Source: JAJPGZ01 sp038229295 (lineage in GTDB: Bacteria > Verrucomicrobiota > Verrucomicrobiia > Chthoniobacterales > UBA10450). From it: DNA of 20,659 nt. The stretch lies in the NCBI GenBank assembly GCA_038229295.1, contig JBBROO010000048.1:1-20659 (forward strand). Direction: 5' to 3'. This document shows, piece by piece, positions 14,999 through 20,659 of the stretch (position 1 is the first letter of the stretch; each line of letters opens with the position of its first letter). A program made the position numbers and the translations under genes. Under the pieces are notes generated by a model. It was not told the DNA's origin. It worked only from the letters and a program-made list of their open reading frames with translations, and made no database searches.

Positions 14999-15333
14999 CA
15001 GTATGGGTTGACGCGCAGCTGTCTCCGGACATCGCGCGCTGGATCTCATCAAATCAAAACATCACCGCTTTATCGGTGCGCGACCTCGGATTGCGAGACG
15101 CCGAGGACGAACAGATATTTTCCGCTGCTCGAAACGCTGCGGCAGTCGTTATCACAAAGGACAGCGATTTTGTTCGATTGCTCGAACAACGTGGGAGTCC
15201 GCCGAAGATTATTTGGATCACGTGCGGCAATACTTCGGACGCCGTCTTGAGGCAGATTCTTTCTTCTCATTTGGCGGAGGCTTTACGTCTGTTGGACTCC
15301 GGCGAAGACTTGGTGGAGATCGAAAGCAGATAA
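14995..15333 (+). CDS. DUF5615 PIN-like toxin
   Basis: The 112-residue protein of the DUF5615 (PIN-like) family is the likely RNase toxin partner of the DUF433 protein. Acidic residues of the PIN-type site are visible: D6 in VWVDAQLSP (usually DExLS), D35/E37/D38 in RDAEDEQIF, and D56/D58 in VITKDSDFV, giving the family hallmark TKDxDF. RNase activity is inferred from the fold. It overlaps the antitoxin by 4 bases. A small hairpin, GGCAAA-TAGCC-TTTGCC (15357-15373), follows its stop by 23 bp and may terminate the pair. Confidence 0.9.
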   Translation: MTVWVDAQLSPDIARWISSNQNITALSVRDLGLRDAEDEQIFSAARNAAAVVITKDSDFVRLLEQRGSPPKIIWITCGNTSDAVLRQILSSHLAEALRLLDSGEDLVEIESR

Positions 15334-15420
15334 AATTCCGCTGATTAACACGTCGCGGCAAATAGCCTTTGCCAGCGGAGCAATTCTTCATAGAGTCGTG
15401 CGCTTTATCGCGCCTAAATC

Positions 15421-17499
15421 ATGACGACCCAACTCGCCCTAACCATTCTCGATTCCGGAGTGAAATTGTCGATGTTGTGCGCCGTTATCGGGCTTGGTTG
15501 CGCGTTTTTTCTCATCGCGAAAATTCTGAAATGCTCGCCCGGCAACGAGCGCATGCGCGAAATCGCCGCCGCCATTCAGGAAGGCGCGAAAGCGTATTTG
15601 CATCGCCAGGTCGTGACCATCAGCGCCATCGCCGCCGTTCTCTTCGTTCTCCTTTTCTTCGGTAAAGATCATGCGACCGCGATGGGATTTTTGATCGGCG
15701 CGTTTTGTTCTTTGGCCGCGGGCTACATCGGCATGCGCATTGCGGTTCTCGCTAATGTGCGCGTGACGCAAGCCGCGAGCAGTTCCCGCGCAGCGGCGTT
15801 GCGCGTCGCTTTTAATGGCGGCGCGGTTACCGGATTGCTCGTGGTCGGACTCGCGCTTCTCGCCGTCGGAATTTTCTTTCACATTGCAGCGCGCATGGTT
15901 GGTCATGACAATGCGGTCCGTAGTTTGGTTGGCCTTGCACTCGGCGCGAGTTTGATCAGCGTTTTCGCGCGGCTCGGCGGCGGAATTTACACGAAGGCCG
16001 CGGACGTCGGCGCCGATCTTGTCGGCAAGATCGAGAAGAACCTCGAAGAAGACGATCCGCGTAATCCCGCCACGATCGCGGACAACGTCGGCGACAACGT
16101 CGGCGATTGCGCCGGCATGGCCGCGGACGTTTTCGAAACTTACGCCGTCAGTTTGATCGGCGCGATTTTAGTCGGCGCGCTCACGCTCGGCAACAATCCC
16201 GCTGCGCTGGTTTATCCATTCGTTCTCGGAGGAATTTCGGTTCTCGGCGCGGTCATCGGCATCCTTTTCGTCAACTTCTCCGGCGGTAAACCGGCGAGCG
16301 TGTTGATGGGTTCAGTCGGCGCCAGCGCGCTTGTCTCCGCGATTCTTTTCTGGCCGGCCACGCACAAATTATTTCCCGATGGCGTGATGGTCGCCGGACA
16401 GCAACGTTCCGCGAACGATCTCTACTTCGCCTCACTCGTCGGCCTCGTCATGACTGCTGTCGTCGTCGTCATCACGAATTACTACACCTCGATGCATTAC
16501 CGTCCGGTGCAAAAAATCGCGCGCGCGTCCGAGACCGGTCACGCCACCAACATCATCGCCGGACTCGCCGTCGGCCAACACGCCACGGCGTTGCCGGTTG
16601 GTTTTATCGGCATCGCCATTTTACTCAGCTTTCATTTCGCCGGTCTTTACGGAATCGCCGTGGCCGTCATGTCGATGTTATCGATGGCCGGAATCGTCAT
16701 CTCGTTAGACGCCTTCGGCCCGATCACCGACAATGCCGGCGGCATCGCGGTCATGAGCAATCTGCCGAAAGAAGTGCGCACCGTGACCGATGAGCTCGAC
16801 GCGGTCGGCAACACCATGAAAGCGGTCACGAAAGGTTACGCCATCGCGTCCGCCGGACTCGCGGCGTTGGTTTTGTTCGGATCGTACGTGGAAGAATTGA
16901 AAGCGCACGTCACCCGTCACGGCGAAGTGTTCTCGTTTCAATTCTCGCTCACGGAACCGAAAGTCATCATCGGATTGTTCATCGGCGGATTGCTTCCGTT
17001 CATCTTCACCGCGTTTAGCATGGACGCAGTCGGCAAAGCGGCCGGCGCGGTTGTGCGTGAAGTGCGGCGGCAAATCCAAGCCAAGCCGGGAATCTTAACC
17101 GGCGCCGACATTCCAGAATACGGAACCTGCGTCGACATCGTGACCAAAGCGGCGCTGCGCGAAATGATCATCCCGGCATTGCTGCCCATCGTTTTTGTTC
17201 TCGCCGTCGCCATGATTAAACCGCTCGGTCCCGTTGTGCTCGGCGGCGTTCTTGTTGGCACCATCGTCACCGGATTGTTCGTCGCCATCGCCATGACTTC
17301 GGGCGGCGGCGCATGGGATAACGCCAAGAAATTTATCGAAGAAGGAAATTTCGGCGGCAAAGGTTCATTCGCTCATGCGGCGGCGGTGACTGGAGATACC
17401 GTGGGCGATCCTTACAAAGACACCGCCGGTCCCGCGATTAATCCGATGATCAAGGTCGTCAACATCGTGGCGATTTTGATCATCCCGATTTTCTTCTGA
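15421..17499 (+). CDS. hppA: Membrane-bound proton pyrophosphatase, K+-independent type
   Basis: The 692-residue, about 16-span inner-membrane pump couples pyrophosphate hydrolysis to ion export and builds a membrane gradient from biosynthetic PPi. The conserved core is intact: GGGIYTKAADVGADLVGK (186-203), DDPRNPATIADNVGDNVGD (211-229), DAFGPITDNAGG (430-441) and the C-terminal GDTVGDPYKDTAGP. The K+-sensing position reads GNTMKAVTKG with Lys at about 467, where K+-dependent enzymes carry Ala. This points to a K+-independent, H+-pumping enzyme by family rule. Length fits the family. It lies between two cassette blocks, yet has no attC of its own. No Shine-Dalgarno sequence stands out before ATG 15421. 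Confidence 0.97.
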   Translation: MTTQLALTILDSGVKLSMLCAVIGLGCAFFLIAKILKCSPGNERMREIAAAIQEGAKAYLHRQVVTISAIAAVLFVLLFFGKDHATAMGFLIGAFCSLAAGYIGMRIAVLANVRVTQAASSSRAAALRVAFNGGAVTGLLVVGLALLAVGIFFHIAARMVGHDNAVRSLVGLALGASLISVFARLGGGIYTKAADVGADLVGKIEKNLEEDDPRNPATIADNVGDNVGDCAGMAADVFETYAVSLIGAILVGALTLGNNPAALVYPFVLGGISVLGAVIGILFVNFSGGKPASVLMGSVGASALVSAILFWPATHKLFPDGVMVAGQQRSANDLYFASLVGLVMTAVVVVITNYYTSMHYRPVQKIARASETGHATNIIAGLAVGQHATALPVGFIGIAILLSFHFAGLYGIAVAVMSMLSMAGIVISLDAFGPITDNAGGIAVMSNLPKEVRTVTDELDAVGNTMKAVTKGYAIASAGLAALVLFGSYVEELKAHVTRHGEVFSFQFSLTEPKVIIGLFIGGLLPFIFTAFSMDAVGKAAGAVVREVRRQIQAKPGILTGADIPEYGTCVDIVTKAALREMIIPALLPIVFVLAVAMIKPLGPVVLGGVLVGTIVTGLFVAIAMTSGGGAWDNAKKFIEEGNFGGKGSFAHAAAVTGDTVGDPYKDTAGPAINPMIKVVNIVAILIIPIFF

Positions 17500-17636
17500 T
17501 TCTGTCCTCGCACGACGGCCACAACGGTTCACCACGGCCGCGACGAGCAACCTAGGTTTGAGCCTTCGTTTCCTTTGTGTCCTTGGTGTGAAACTCTTCG
17601 CATGTAAGATCGACATCCTGTAAGATCGACATCGTC
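17500..17636. repeat. Low-complexity intergenic repeat and tandem AGATCGACAT words
   Basis: The segment around 17560-17600 (CCTTCGTTTCCTTTGTGTCC then TTGGTGTGAA) looks like the common CACAAAGGACAC-type intergenic repeat. Directly before the next gene are two tandem copies of TGTAAGATCGACATC at 17604-17618 and 17620-17634, with a 16-base period. Confidence 0.5.
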
Positions 17637-18047
17637 ATGAGCGATCGCACGGAAAAGAATGGCGACTTCCGAATTCTCGCGAACGAATCCCCCGCCGTTC
17701 GCCCGCAGCAAACAGCGCTCGCGAAAGCCGACCACACCGCTACGCCATTTAAAGTGGTAGTCGATCCGCGCGTACGCCACGATCTCCGCCGCGCGCTGTT
17801 CGAATTGATCGAGTATCACGACGAAGCGCTGGCCGAACATTTCTCGGAAGGAAAATTAGCGCTCGATTCCTACAAGGAATACATCGAGCTCTTCGCCCGC
17901 AGCTTGAAAGAAACCATGGAAAGCCGCGAAGGCGTTTCCTATTTATTGCGCGCAGTCGGCTTCGAAGTGCCGCCGGACGACATCAATCTCAATCCGGAAT
18001 TGCGCTGGAAAAAAGGACCGGGCGCATTCGGCTCGAGTCTTTTGTAA
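17637..18047 (+). CDS. Conserved-looking soluble protein of unknown function
   Basis: The 136-residue cytoplasmic protein has no signal or membrane span. The N-terminal 40 residues look disordered. The middle is helical and acidic (VDPRVRHDLRRALFELIEYH, EALAEHFSEGKLALDSYKEY, then IELFARSLKETMESREGVSY). The C-terminal tail is GFEVPPDDINLNPELRWKKG, then PGAF. I do not recognise the family. The start ATG 17637 lies 4 bases after a tandem pair of the AAGATCGACAT word, which occupies the place where a ribosome binding site would be. The helical regularity and codon pattern support coding. It lies downstream of hppA by 137 bp on the same strand. Confidence 0.75.
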   Translation: MSDRTEKNGDFRILANESPAVRPQQTALAKADHTATPFKVVVDPRVRHDLRRALFELIEYHDEALAEHFSEGKLALDSYKEYIELFARSLKETMESREGVSYLLRAVGFEVPPDDINLNPELRWKKGPGAFGSSLL

Positions 18048-18158
18048 ACTCGAACATTATTGCGCCGATGATGCGATACGTGCCGTCAATCTCCGGCCGG
18101 ATTAGATCCAAAAATTGGGCATTTCTCGTGAAACACCCAAAATTTGGGTCGAATCCTC
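18048..18158. other. Intergenic hairpins just before the second cassette junction
   Basis: This 111-bp stretch has two related half-palindromes, CCAAAAATTGGGC (18108-18120) and CCCAAAATTTGGG (18136-18148). They also pair with each other around TTTC-TCGT-GAAA to form one longer hairpin with mismatches. There is no T-tract. They may terminate the preceding gene or form the entry site of the second cassette block. Confidence 0.45.
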
Positions 18159-18159
18159 G

Positions 18160-18462
18160 TTAGACCCAGAAGCGAACATCCTGCGCATGATTCTCGAGCG
18201 CGAACCGAAGTCCGCAGTTGCTGGCGAAGGCCAGCAACTGCTCATCCAGCGATCTCCCGTCTGCACGATCCGCATGCCACATCACCGTGCAAAAATCTGC
18301 AACGGTCATTGGTACGGTACGCCGTCCAGCTCCCAACGAGTCCATAATCGCTTTTCCGAGCGCGGTGACAGCATCCAGCCATTCGTATCCTGCCTTGCTT
18401 TCATACATGTATTTGGTTGTCATGGCCTCGGACTTGCGTTTTTCTTTACGCTTTGCAAGCAC
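18160..18462 (-). CDS. Cassette 6 antisense protein, unknown function (probable)
   Basis: The 100-residue frame runs against the array. The natural composition and amphipathic helices support a real gene (YEWLDAVTALGKAIMDSLGA, then VPMTVADFCTVMWHADRADG, RSLDEQLLAFASNCGL). It starts at GTG 18462, or more likely at ATG 18423 after a Lys/Arg-rich stretch. Its TAA stop is read from the R' box itself (TTAGAC in +), so the gene ends exactly at the cassette boundary. Overlapping forward frames look less protein-like. Most cassettes carry forward genes, so an antisense gene is unusual and would need its own promoter. The family is not recognised. Confidence 0.45.
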   Translation of the reverse strand: MLAKRKEKRKSEAMTTKYMYESKAGYEWLDAVTALGKAIMDSLGAGRRTVPMTVADFCTVMWHADRADGRSLDEQLLAFASNCGLRFALENHAQDVRFWV

Positions 18463-18506
18463 ATAATGTGGTGACGAAGACCCACAAACCTGAAAGGATC
18501 ATTTTT

Positions 18507-18848
18507 ATGAAGCCACTTTTATTCGCTGCCTTTTGTTGTGTGTCGCTGCCGCCTTATGCGGCGCCCCAAAACGCCTCTGACGCCATCTACGACAGTTCAG
18601 GGGGGCCGGGTGAGCAGATGCGGCTTCGGTCTGAGTACCCGCCGCTTGTGCTTGAGCTACCAGCCGAAACCCAAGCGCGACGCTCGCTCCTCGTAATGCG
18701 CGACAAGGCCCGAAAAGACGGAACGCTTACTCCAGAGATGGAGTTAGCGATCAACAAAGCCGTTGCGGAGATACTGACGGCCGAAGCTGCGCGCATACAG
18801 AGAGATCGAGAGGCGCAGCAGCCCGTCCACGTTATCATCGACAACTAA
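18507..18848 (+). CDS. Cassette 6 secreted protein, unknown function
   Basis: The 113-residue product has a short signal peptide, MKPLLFAAFCCVSLPPYAAP (cleavage about residue 19). The Shine-Dalgarno-like AAAGGA (18493-18498) lies 8 bases before ATG 18507, so this start is well supported. The mature protein has a Gly/Ser-rich N-terminus (SSGGPGEQMRLRSEYPPL) and a long charged helix (PEMELAINKAVAEILTAEAA, then RIQRDREAQ), typical of a small periplasmic helical protein. No family is recognised. It ends 8 bp before attC6 and diverges from the antisense gene at 18462. Confidence 0.7.
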   Translation: MKPLLFAAFCCVSLPPYAAPQNASDAIYDSSGGPGEQMRLRSEYPPLVLELPAETQARRSLLVMRDKARKDGTLTPEMELAINKAVAEILTAEAARIQRDREAQQPVHVIIDN

Positions 18849-18855
18849 AGGGGAG

Positions 18856-18978
18856 GTCTAACCAGGCGATGCAGCTAACCGCTGGCCGCTTCGGTACCTC
18901 GCGCAAGGTGACTTCCACATCGGTATTCCAGTCAAAGCTCGCTCTCGCCAGCGGTAGCTGATCTTGGTCTCGTTAGAC
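18856..18978 (+). other. attC site 6
   Basis: R box GTCTAAC (18856-18862) and R' box GTTAGAC (18972-18978) are 123 bp end to end. Arms CAGCTAACCGCTGGC and GCCAGCGGTAGCTG pair fully apart from one unpaired A on the left. Confidence 0.94.
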
Positions 18979-18983
18979 CTACT

Positions 18984-19412
18984 ATGCATCTCGTAGCGAG
19001 ACTTGCGACGCTCACGTTGCTCTTGCCGCTCGCCGCGCAAGGTGTATCGCAGCCAACCACGATTCACATTCGTGGCCAGGTGGTGTTCGGACCTTTCAAG
19101 CGCCCGCTGCCTAATGTCCTCGTACGCTTGCTGCTCGTTGACTATTCGCTCCCCACGATGCTGCGCACCGCGGGGCAAGGTACGCGCCCCGAACTTCTCG
19201 ATTCCACGACGACCGACGCGAAGGGACTGTTCACGCTTCACACCGCGCGCAAAGGCACATACGCCGTCGAGTGCCAGCGTCCAGGACACCACTTTCCCAG
19301 CGGCAACCCGAACGTTGACCCGAAACAGTTTATTGTGGTGCAATATCGGTCAGACCCGAAACCGTTTTCTCTCCGGCCTGGTGAGAAGCCGCCACCTCCA
19401 GCACCGTGGTAG
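18984..19412 (+). CDS. Cassette 7 secreted protein with a carboxypeptidase-regulatory-like beta-sandwich
   Basis: The 142-residue product starts 12 bp after the junction. It has a signal peptide (HLVARLATLTLLLPLAAQGV). A beta-sandwich follows: TIHIRGQVVFGPFKRPLPNV, LVRLLLVD, then STTTDAKGLFTLHTARKGTY, AVECQRPGHHF. The pattern of V-x-G...P-L-P-x-V...T-D-x-x-G-x-F matches the carboxypeptidase regulatory-like/prealbumin-like fold used in cell-surface and periplasmic proteins. The C-terminus is Pro-rich (GEKPPPPAPW). The domain gives binding or scaffolding, not catalysis. The stop TAG directly abuts the attC7 R box. Confidence 0.72.
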   Translation: MHLVARLATLTLLLPLAAQGVSQPTTIHIRGQVVFGPFKRPLPNVLVRLLLVDYSLPTMLRTAGQGTRPELLDSTTTDAKGLFTLHTARKGTYAVECQRPGHHFPSGNPNVDPKQFIVVQYRSDPKPFSLRPGEKPPPPAPW

Positions 19413-19520
19413 GTCTAACCAAGCGATGCAGCCAACCGCGACCGTCCCTATGCCCAGCCTTCACCCTCTCATGAGCGCCGCTTGTAATTCTCGCGGTGGC
19501 TGATCTTGGTCTCGTTAGGC
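19413..19520 (+). other. attC site 7 (short subtype)
   Basis: R box GTCTAAC (19413-19419) and R' box GTTAGGC (19514-19520) are 108 bp end to end. Arms CAGCCAACCGCGA and TCGCGGTGGCTG pair with one unpaired A. Its central part matches attC9 and differs from the 123-bp sites. Confidence 0.93.
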
Positions 19521-19538
19521 GACTCTGCGCGCACATAT

Positions 19539-20000
19539 ATGACAATCTTAGCGCCAATTTATTTGATCACGTCGCAGGAAAAGTGCTGGAAGTGCCACAC
19601 GCCTCAGAAAGTCGTCGCGCTCGGGTCGCCGTCGCTGCGCGACGGCGACGTAGACATGCTTGGATCCTCAGACGACTCCGAGGCTCCGTATCTCCTATCG
19701 AACATCGCCGATATGCCAGAATCGCTCTATGCTACGGTCGCTGCAATTCACCCTCGCTTCCGCAAGCATTTATCTCGCACAGCAGGTGAGGCATACTACG
19801 CCAATATCTGCGAATGTGGCGCCAACTTTGGTGATCATTATCTCCACTCCGATCCAGGCGGAGCCTTTTTCCCGCTCGATGCCGAGGCAGCATCGCGCAT
19901 GAGCATCAGGAAGCTGCCTCTCGACGGCACGTTCGAGCTAGACGCATCGTGGGCGCAAGGAGTCGAGGATTTGATATTCGAGCACGCTCGCCGTGAATGA
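19539..20000 (+). CDS. Cassette 8 protein, probable zinc-ribbon-like, unknown function
   Basis: The 153-residue soluble protein starts at ATG 19539 (an earlier TTG lies inside attC7). It has CWKCHTP near residue 17-23 and CECGANFGDHYLH at about 107-119, a pair of Cys-x-x-Cys/Cys-x-Cys motifs that could hold one zinc. Between them is a variable acidic part (SSDDSEAPYLLSNIADMPES) and a helical segment. The start, ILAPIYLITSQEKCWKCHTP, is typical of proteins with a treble-clef or ribbon at the N-terminus. No family name is certain. It ends 3 bp before the attC8 R box. Confidence 0.7.
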   Translation: MTILAPIYLITSQEKCWKCHTPQKVVALGSPSLRDGDVDMLGSSDDSEAPYLLSNIADMPESLYATVAAIHPRFRKHLSRTAGEAYYANICECGANFGDHYLHSDPGGAFFPLDAEAASRMSIRKLPLDGTFELDASWAQGVEDLIFEHARRE

Positions 20001-20003
20001 GTC

Positions 20004-20127
20004 GCCTAACCATGCGATGCAGCTAACCGCTGGCCGCTCCGGTACCTCGCTCAACGTCACTTCCACATCCAGGTTGCAAACAAAGCGCGCCCTCGCCAGC
20101 GGTCGCTGATCTTGAGTCTCGTTAGAC
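20004..20127 (+). other. attC site 8
   Basis: R box GCCTAAC (20004-20010) and R' box GTTAGAC (20121-20127) are 124 bp end to end. Arms CAGCTAACCGCTGGC and GCCAGCGGTCGCTG pair with one unpaired A and one T/C mismatch next to it. Confidence 0.92.
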
Positions 20128-20129
20128 CC

Positions 20130-20549
20130 ATGAGAGCATCACTACTATTTCTTTGTGCGTTATTGTTCCCGAGCCTGCAAGCGCTCGCGGCTACGCCCGC
20201 ACCTACGCCTGACAGCCGTGCGATGGCAGCATTAGTTAATTCGCCTTACTACCAGTATTCCCAGAAGGTTCACGCCATGATCGAGATGGTAGTGTTACCT
20301 GAGTTCGTGGCCCACCATGAGCGACTCAAAGGGCAGCCCGTCAAATATCTGTTCTACCTCGACGCGCAGGGTCGCGTTCTGAGCGTGAAGACTCATTCAT
20401 CCGTTGGCAGCAAGTGGGGTGAGGACGTCGTCGCAAGGTCGATTCGGGGGCTGAACTTCGGTCCGGTGCCGTCGGGCGTCTGGAAGTATCTCCACCAGAA
20501 GGGACCACCGCTCAAGATTGATGGAGCCCTAGGGTGGGAGCCGCAATAA
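20130..20549 (+). CDS. Cassette 9 secreted protein with a TonB-C-like domain
   Basis: The 139-residue product starts 9 bp after the junction (ATG 20130). It has a signal peptide of about 20 residues (MRASLLFLCALLFPSLQALA). The C-terminal half, VKYLFYLDAQGRVLSVKTHS then SSVGSKWGEDVVARSIRGLN, FGPVPSGVWKY, has the pattern of the TonB C-terminal or similar energy-transducer fold (a strand, G-R-V, helix, then FxPvP). There is no membrane anchor and no TonB box region, so it cannot act as TonB itself; a small periplasmic binding role is an inference. The stop is 3 bp from the attC9 R box. Confidence 0.72.
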   Translation: MRASLLFLCALLFPSLQALAATPAPTPDSRAMAALVNSPYYQYSQKVHAMIEMVVLPEFVAHHERLKGQPVKYLFYLDAQGRVLSVKTHSSVGSKWGEDVVARSIRGLNFGPVPSGVWKYLHQKGPPLKIDGALGWEPQ

Positions 20550-20552
20550 AGG

Positions 20553-20659
20553 GTCTAACCAGTCGATGCAGCCAACCGCGACCATCCCTATGCTCAGCTC
20601 TTAGACTTTCATGAACGCCACTTGTAAATCGCGCGGTGGCTGATCTTGTTCTCGTTAGG
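20553..20659 (+). other. attC site 9 (short subtype, cut by the window end)
   Basis: R box GTCTAAC (20553-20559). R' box begins GTTAGG at 20654 and lacks its last base because the window ends. Arms CAGCCAACCGCG and CGCGGTGGCTG pair with one unpaired A. The centre is close to attC7. Confidence 0.92.

Larger units (their letters stand above)
18159..20659 (+). mobile_element. Integron gene-cassette array, block 2 (cassettes 6-9)
   Basis: The four cassettes have G|TT boundaries at 18159/18160, 18972/18973, 19514/19515 and 20121/20122, and a last one at 20654/20655 near the window end. The array runs off the window. The first cassette starts at CTCG|TTAGAC without a preceding attC, as in block 1. 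Confidence 0.9.

Noticed and set aside
15339..15380. CGCTGATTAAC and CCAGCGG near the toxin stop as a remnant attC
   Set aside because: The pieces are in the wrong order relative to a real attC and no GTTAG box follows.
16688..16700. CATCTCGTTAGAC inside hppA as a hidden attC right end
   Set aside because: It is in a conserved coding part (Ser-Leu-Asp-Ala) and has no left arm or pairing partner nearby; kept only as one example of the R-box word.
17529..17840. Reverse frame starting in the HKGHKGNEG-like translation
   Set aside because: This is the typical translation of a low-complexity intergenic repeat and overlaps the forward gene at 17637.
12682..20659. CRISPR-like regularly spaced repeats
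   Set aside because: The repeats are over 100 bp, spaced by 300-700 bp genes, and have R-box and arm structure; they are attC sites.

Overview
This window looks like chromosomal DNA of a free-living, GC-rich, Gram-negative-type bacterium. Outer-membrane-style lipoproteins and secreted proteins, a ChrA chromate transporter, a cation-efflux pump, an MscS channel fused to a cyclic-nucleotide domain and a membrane pyrophosphatase fit a soil Verrucomicrobia-like organism. That taxon is an inference from gene style and repeat content; there is no rRNA or other marker gene here.

Positions 1-12,190 are ordinary host genes on both strands. In order they are: a secreted AlkP-superfamily phosphodiesterase (-), a secreted protein of unknown function, a DUF2807 lipoprotein, ChrA (-), a small PepSY-like secreted protein, a CDF metal-efflux protein, a short EamA-type transporter (-), an MFS transporter, a single-pass membrane protein, a DUF423 protein, a membrane PAS sensor without a kinase domain, and MscS-cNMP. 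Three palindromic intergenic repeats (6144-6193, 6201-6316, 6797-6914) flank the EamA gene. A 9-base word, TGTCGATCT/AGATCGACA, occurs 22 times in the window. It falls in several reading frames and in intergenic DNA, and it resembles a DNA-uptake-type signal.

Positions 12,261-14,640 and 18,159-20,659 are integron gene-cassette arrays. They hold nine cassettes, eight attC sites with both arms (107-124 bp, the last cut one base short by the window end) and one half-site. The attC sites share a RYYYAAC...GTTRRRY frame, complementary arms and one unpaired A in the left arm. The cassette genes are small, mostly unknown, and many are secreted or membrane proteins. All read in the same direction except one probable antisense gene. 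No integron integrase gene is in the window, so from this evidence it is a CALIN-type array (attC cluster lacking an integrase) or the distal part of a large chromosomal integron.

The two array blocks are separated by 14,640-18,159. This segment holds a DUF433/DUF5615 toxin-antitoxin pair, a K+-independent-type proton pyrophosphatase (hppA) and an unknown gene preceded by a tandem copy of the 9-base word. The left block ends in an attC with only its left arm. The second block starts at a bare CTCG|TTAGAC junction, as the first block does at 12,261. This suggests integrase-mediated entry at non-attC sites followed by rearrangement.
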